Assembly: GCA_037176845.1 (NCBI GenBank)
Contig: JAYKXP010000350.1
Coordinates: 1 to 23,798, forward strand
Source: Paramarasmius palmivorus
Lineage: Eukaryota > Basidiomycota > Agaricomycetes > Agaricales > Marasmiaceae
Length of the DNA: 23,798 nt
Direction of reading: 5' to 3'
Positions within the stretch are counted from its first letter, which is position 1. Each line of letters starts with the position of its first letter. The notes below the pieces were generated by a model. It saw nothing but the letters and a program-made list of their open reading frames with translations. It was not told the origin of the DNA and did not search any database. Positions 18,953-23,798 of this stretch are shown in pieces. The position numbers and the translations under genes were made by a program.

Positions 18953-19419
18953 TTCTTGTTTTATTGAATTCTCACAGCAGCGCGATGAGTAGGCTACATT
19001 TGGATATCAGTACTTTGGGTTCAAACTTACGGTGAGTCTAGGGGTCCTTTCATATAACATTATCACCCTAACAACAACACATTACGAAGGACAGTGATAC
19101 CGTTGCATGAGAAGACTTGTTGCTGGGAGAAGAGATGTATCATGTAGAGAGTAGGGATCAGGGAATCTGGTGTCTAGGGATGGTATGACATAGGGTTGGG
19201 GCGTGGTTGGGATCCAGCGGTGGGCATATACGTGGCTGACTCGTAGTCGTAACGCGTAACGCATAGAGTTGATGTATTGTAATTAGAGTATGTTCTTGAA
19301 TATATATTTTATTTACGCTAATAAAACCCAAAGGGAACCGAGCCTAGAACCAAGAAATACCCATAACCAGTACTGTGTCAGAAATTGTCAGGTAGCGTCC
19401 AATAACCTCCGTGGATAGC
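18953..19419. other. spacer, possible divergent promoters
   Basis: No confident gene. A Pro-rich minus-strand open frame of 60 codons (19264-19082) lacks motifs. A TATATATTTTA stretch near 19300-19310 is a plausible TATA element for the 19420 reading frame. A GTAAGT donor-like site near 19032 (minus) may mark an untranslated exon of the 18544-18952 gene. Confidence 0.3.
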
Positions 19420-19788
19420 ATGGGAATATCAAGTTCTGTGTCTTCGAAGAAATCTATAATCCCTCATGAGCTCGGCGAACACACAAGTAATCCGGACCCC
19501 CAAGACAACAGCACTTCAAGCAGCGTGAATTTCCCGAACATAGGTCCCTTCTGTGGTCCAGTATACATTGAAGGGATGCTCACGGTCGTGTTCACGTTCG
19601 TTTTTATTGCATTTGCGCTAATACTCACCTATGTGTCCCACGGAACGCCATCAATTGATGGGCAGCTACTGCACGTAGCTGGCCATCAATTAATGGCATT
19701 TTTCTCTGATAGTGCCCACCCGCGGAAAGCGCCGCGGGTTACCTCAAATAATTCATGGCGAAAACAGTCCAAGTTCGACTTTGGCTGA
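19420..19788 (+). CDS. possible small single-pass membrane protein
   Basis: A 122-codon frame starts at ATG (MGISSSVSSKKSIIPHELG) and ends at TGA. The first ~50 residues are Ser- and Asn-rich. A strong hydrophobic stretch follows (about residues 51-70, MLTVVFTFVFIAFALILTYV) that could span a membrane once. The C-terminal part is short and basic (WRKQSKFDFG). No homologue is recognised. An open frame of this length can occur by chance in this window, and its second half is built on DNA palindromes at 19647-19739. The coding call is therefore weak; a non-coding structural element is an alternative. Confidence 0.3.
   Translation: MGISSSVSSKKSIIPHELGEHTSNPDPQDNSTSSSVNFPNIGPFCGPVYIEGMLTVVFTFVFIAFALILTYVSHGTPSIDGQLLHVAGHQLMAFFSDSAHPRKAPRVTSNNSWRKQSKFDFG
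19647..19697. repeat. inverted repeat, 23-nt arms, 5-nt loop
   Basis: The left arm (19647-19669) and right arm (19675-19697) pair at 21 of 23 positions around a TGCAC loop. Each arm contains its own palindrome, CCATCAATTGATGG on the left and CCATCAATTAATGG on the right, so the sequence can fold as one long stem or a cross. It lies inside the 19420-19788 open frame. Confidence 0.85.
19718..19739. repeat. GC-rich perfect hairpin
   Basis: ACCCGCGG and CCGCGGGT pair perfectly (8 bp) around AAAGCG. It lies 20 nt after the larger inverted repeat and contains two CCGCGG sites. Confidence 0.8.
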
Positions 19789-22570
19789 GCTCCCCTTCGT
19801 TAGCGCCCACTCACGTAGTTCACGGCATCCGTTGGCGGAGGTCTGTCATCGTTTACAGCTCCGAGCCGTGGGATTCCTAAATACCTCTGCCCTTCCCATC
19901 AACGTTACCACCCGAACGCGATAGCGCGTATCAACCCCCCCTTACTCGCCCACTTCCATTTCTGTGGCTCTTCGCCGACGTTTATTAGGTGTAAGTTTAT
20001 TATGTAGACCATCTCTGAACCGATATAATGGTGAACTACTCCCTGGTAGTACCGTTTTCCTTTTGCGCAATGTACTTTCTGAATGTTGGTGAAGAATAAG
20101 AAGCTAGGGCGAAGTTCTGACTTTCTACATTTGGTAGGCAAACCCGGTCGATACATCCTCAATGCAGCAACGGCCAAATGTCTCTTGTAGCGATAATGCT
20201 ATCCACTATATTTGATTGTTGGTTTTTCATAAACGAAGGTAATATCGAATTATCTCAAAGATTGATCTTCAAGTTTGTGTAAGGTGACGATAGTCAAAAC
20301 ACCACCCGTCGAAGATAAGTCCGAAAAAGGAAAGTAATCTCCGGATGAGCGCTACAAAAGTGCTTGGCCAAAACCCCTCACAAACGTAGCATGAAATATG
20401 GTCAAAAAACATGGGTACCCCGCATCGTAGCATCTATACTAGTTGTTTATGAAAATTTGAAGCGGTAAGGACTTCAACTCAATCGATAGAGAGGTATTGT
20501 ATCGAAACTCACCACCCTCTTCACTTCCAAGTACATACCAGTCCATCCGCCCAATAGATTGCCTTGGACATGATTTTACAGGACATATAATATTACTAAG
20601 CATAGGGAAGTTCCGATTGGTCCGAGACCACCGGATCAAGAGTATCTTGCATACGAGCAATATGTTAGAAACTCACCGCGCGGTCAGTTCTGCCATATTA
20701 CTGGAGCTAATTCTGTCATATCGATGATACGCCTGACTTTAATCACTTCTTTTTCGAACGCAAATACGCTAGTTTTGCACTTTATTATTGTTGCATAAAC
20801 ACATAATGGTTATAGAAGGACTAGTATGAGCCCTGAATAGCTAGTCATTGGACGGAAGGTGTTTTAGGTGGTTATATTAGTGGATCCTGGTACATGGTAC
20901 GCCCCACATGGGTATCTGGCCACCACTTTTACTTCTACCAGTGGTTGTTGAAGTACAATCACCTCCTGAAAACTGTAGGGAGAAGGTCCTTAAGTGAATT
21001 CACTACGGACTACACCTAGATCACCTACACGGAACGCCACCAAAGGATTCTTACAAGTCTAATTTACCCCTTCAAACACCCAGAAGAGATTATACTAGGC
21101 TCTGGGCATCACTCGGGACTGATGGCAGAGGGGGAAACTGATCGGAAATCACCGATGCCGGATACGGCAAGGGTCTAGAGACCTGTCGGCCGAAGTGGAA
21201 CCTATTGATCGGAGCGGAGGCAAAGCTGTTCAAAACCGTTGTTAACGGTGGAGGCGTAAGCGGATTCCTCTGATATACCTTATTGGAACGCGTCCCACAT
21301 GGAGTGGATAAAAAATTTAGAGGCGGCGTAATGTGGAGGAACCTGTGTTGAGCGATGAGGAGCTCGGGAGGACCCCTGCAGGCATCCGATTGGTGGAAAA
21401 ACGCTTGGCGCATTGAAAAGAAAAATTTTATAAAGCTAAACACCTAAACCGTACGTCTCCCGGATACAACTCCTGTACCTTAAAACAGAGTGTTACTACT
21501 CGCTTCGTCACGCTATTTGCGCCATATATGGACGTTGTGACCTATAGATTTCCCTGATATGTATATTTTTTCCTCGTTGTATCTCCCCCGACTCTGTTTC
21601 ATTCTCTTTTCCGTCTCGTTCCCGCATTTATTCCGACCAATTACCTATTATTCAGTATTTATTCACCTTGGACGTATAGAAAAGGACACCAAAAGTAAGG
21701 ACCGCGGAGATTTCTGCACCCCCTGCACGTTACGCGTTGTATGTTGTTATCGTACGAATAGATTGCTATTGACCCGTTCAGAACTCTATCCCACGCAGGC
21801 CCTAGCCTTATTGAAAAACTAGTTGAGATCTTACTCGCAGACAGAACTTGAGAGGTCTCAGTGAAAGAACCAAGTTGTTGGCTTTTGGTGTATTTCTCTA
21901 AAAACACTTCTCCTAATAGTGACCCTTTATACTAATTCGGTCTTGGTGGCGTCTGAAGTGTTTTAAACCAGTTGGGTATCCACTTTTAGCAATCGTAGAG
22001 AAGGCCTCAGTTTTTGTGGTGCTGAGCTATCCTTGCTTGCGTGCTTTATAGAAGGACAGATTTTTGGTGTCTGTTTTCTTCGGCAGTTGTAGCTGTAAGT
22101 TTTACCTTAGAGAGAGATCATATCACTTCGAGGCATTAGATCGAACCAAGACCAGACTTCATGATAGGCCCTTGGCGCCTTATTTCCTAGCTTATAAGAA
22201 CAAGGACGACCCTATTACGCATCTATAACAGTGTATACTTTCCTAGAACTTCGACGAATAGAAGTGATTTTAAGCCCTCTTGATACAAAGCTTGAGTTAG
22301 ATATTGCTCTAAGCGCTGCAACTCTGATCTACATGCCGAACGCACACTTGCACAACTACGCCACATATGAAGTGCTTTTGTAACACTGAGAGGCATCATA
22401 ATATTATTGATTTCACCGAAACTAAGTGGTATTGTTCTGGACCCAACCGGCGAGGGGTAGTTTCAAGAGTATTTACTTACTCAATCGAGAGGACAATAAT
22501 CCTTCTACAAGCCAGTATTTGGAAGAATTTAACATCTATCCATCTTTTATAAGAGGAAAGGAACCTTAAG
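19789..22570. other. gene-poor region, nothing recognised
   Basis: I find no known gene, RNA gene or transposon motif. Open frames such as the minus-strand 117 codons at 21443-21090 (Pro/Ser-rich) and plus-strand 87 codons at 21559-21822 lack domains and convincing splice partners. A short hairpin-forming sequence (CCACCACT...AGTGGTTG) is near 20920-20947. A protein-like stretch (LDTKLELDIALSAATLIYMP) lies near 22280-22375 but has stops just upstream. The region may be old mobile-element debris that has lost its signals. Confidence 0.4.
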
Positions 22571-23068
22571 ATGGTACACTACCCAATTGTAACCGATAAG
22601 AAAGCGAGTCAAAGCAGTATATGTCAACCCACGGCTAGTGAATCAAAATTAGTCGCGGTAAAAAAGCGTCCAAGTAACGAAGCGTTGCAAGTACAAGGTG
22701 CTTTACCCCACTATGTATCACCTGAAAGCAAGGTGAATCTGACTACTAACACAACTCACACATCGAGGTTATCTTACCGACGACAATCAAAGCTACAGTG
22801 TTCTCAACCTATTAGCGCACCAATCGTTTCGATAGGAAAGGTTTTCCGATCCTATACCTCGTCACCTTCCACGTCGTCAAGTAACTTGGAAGAAGTCAAA
22901 GCGCTATATACACCCGGATTTTCGTTTGGAAGAGCGATAACGTTTCAGAGTCCATCTCCGAACCGATTAAGTTTACTAACCTACCAGCCAAGAACTAGTG
23001 TGTTGAACCTATCTTACCTTCGAATTCCTCTCAACACCAGATCCTTTTGGTTAGATCACTTATCATGA
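22571..23068 (+). CDS. Ser/Thr-rich open reading frame, uncertain
   Basis: A 165-residue frame from ATG to TGA, rich in Ser, Thr, Pro and Asn (SYTSSPSTSSSNLEEVKALY) and without Cys motifs, signal peptide or membrane helix. Just beyond the stop another frame, +1, stays open for about 65 codons and is Asn/Gln-rich (RINLNSTDNDQNTNLLCY). The pair could be a frameshifted low-complexity protein, for example a retroelement gag leader, but no diagnostic motif is present. Length alone is close to chance expectation for a window this size. Confidence 0.22.
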   Translation: MVHYPIVTDKKASQSSICQPTASESKLVAVKKRPSNEALQVQGALPHYVSPESKVNLTTNTTHTSRLSYRRQSKLQCSQPISAPIVSIGKVFRSYTSSPSTSSSNLEEVKALYTPGFSFGRAITFQSPSPNRLSLLTYQPRTSVLNLSYLRIPLNTRSFWLDHLS

Positions 23069-23798
23069 CGGTACGAACAACGCGACAAGAACCCAAAGAG
23101 CGAGAATTAATCTCAACTCCACTGATAATGATCAGAACACGAACCTATTATGTTACCCCCAAGAAATACCACGATATGGTAACAACCAGTTTTTACCCTT
23201 AGAGAGTCCTGGCAGACGCTATCAAGGAAACGCTAGTCAAATCCGTAATCAACCAGACTGTTAGGATAATCAGGACTGAAAGAATTTCGATGATCCGGAT
23301 CCTGGCATGTTGTTGGACTGTTGAAGACCTTTGCAACGCGGTCCGTAGGCACTAAATTGTCCACGGCAGAACGGCGAAGAATTATTCTGGCAGTGTATTA
23401 ATGCAAGAGGGACTATATCGAAGCAAGATAGCACGTAGACCGAGGTGTTGGGGACAAACTCCTATAAAAATGGGTTTGTCGAGATGAAATGTACGAAGAT
23501 TTTCCGAAGCTGCAAACATGACGAAGGTTCCATGATTATGCTAAAGAAGGTCTTTCCAGAAATAGAAGACAAAATACTTGATTGGGATGTATAGAAATTG
23601 GAAAGCCGTATCATAGAGCGTTCAAGTACGAAATAGACAAGCTCATGAAAGAGCCTGTCTGTCTGACCAATCGAGAATGCTGTACAATGTACTTAGTGGC
23701 TTGATGACTATGCGAGAGCGAATTAACAAGTAAATGGGGTGAAATCACCCGTGAAGGACGCAAAGAAAAATAGAGGCAAGCCTAGAAAAGCACGCCGC
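23069..23798. other. right end of window, no recognised gene
   Basis: Only short frames interrupted by stops are seen, in all phases. No zinc knuckle, protease, reverse transcriptase or tRNA-like structure was found. A gene could continue past the window edge, but nothing here identifies it. Confidence 0.4.

Noticed and set aside
1..23798. CRISPR arrays, rRNA genes and tRNA genes
   Set aside because: No regularly spaced identical repeats and no rRNA or tRNA signatures were seen on either strand.

Overview
The window looks like nuclear DNA of an agaricomycete (mushroom-type) basidiomycete. The best genes are cut by many GT-AG introns of about 49-59 nt, and the mobile genes are kinds described as expanded in these fungi: a KDZ (Kyakuja-Dileera-Zisupton) DNA transposase, a fungal TET/JBP-type 2-oxoglutarate/Fe(II) dioxygenase, a gag-bearing Copia retroelement and small MYND zinc-finger genes. 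No bacterial or phage feature was seen.

Layout. Positions 1-3884 hold minus- and plus-strand stretches that look like old or fast-changing genes, with one tentative two-exon gene (2789-3221, minus). Positions 3885-7622 are an LTR retrotransposon on the minus strand. Two LTRs, a primer-binding site and a polypurine tract frame a broken Copia-type gag with a zinc knuckle. No protease, integrase or reverse transcriptase is visible, so it is probably a non-autonomous, gag-only element. Positions 7623-8766 are a gene-poor spacer.

The core is 8767-15527, a three-gene block. A 207-residue protein with a strongly basic N-terminus (plus strand) faces, tail to tail, a TET/JBP dioxygenase gene (minus strand). 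That gene in turn lies head to head with a nine-exon KDZ transposase (plus strand) that has a CxC2-like cysteine cluster and keeps its three predicted catalytic acidic residues. Linkage of TET/JBP genes to KDZ transposons is known in mushroom genomes, and this copy is a clear example. In this sequence the TET/JBP reading frame is broken by two single-base shifts of opposite sign, and the transposase meets a TGA just before an acidic C-terminal tail that is still open in the same frame.

Right of the block, an AT-rich tract (about 15571-15655) is followed by two MYND-like zinc-finger genes on the minus strand (15691-16229 and 16700-17487). They share an intron of the same length at the same codon. 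A small two-exon gene of unknown function (18544-18952, minus) and a possible single-pass membrane protein (19420-19788, plus) follow. The membrane ORF overlaps a striking pair of DNA hairpins. The last 4 kb gave no recognisable gene, only a Ser/Thr-rich open frame at 22571-23068.

Working view: a KDZ transposon that carries its own predicted cytosine-modifying enzyme sits among other accessory genes and an older gag-only Copia copy. Much of the damage is single-base insertions and deletions, so both true decay and uncorrected long-read errors must be considered.
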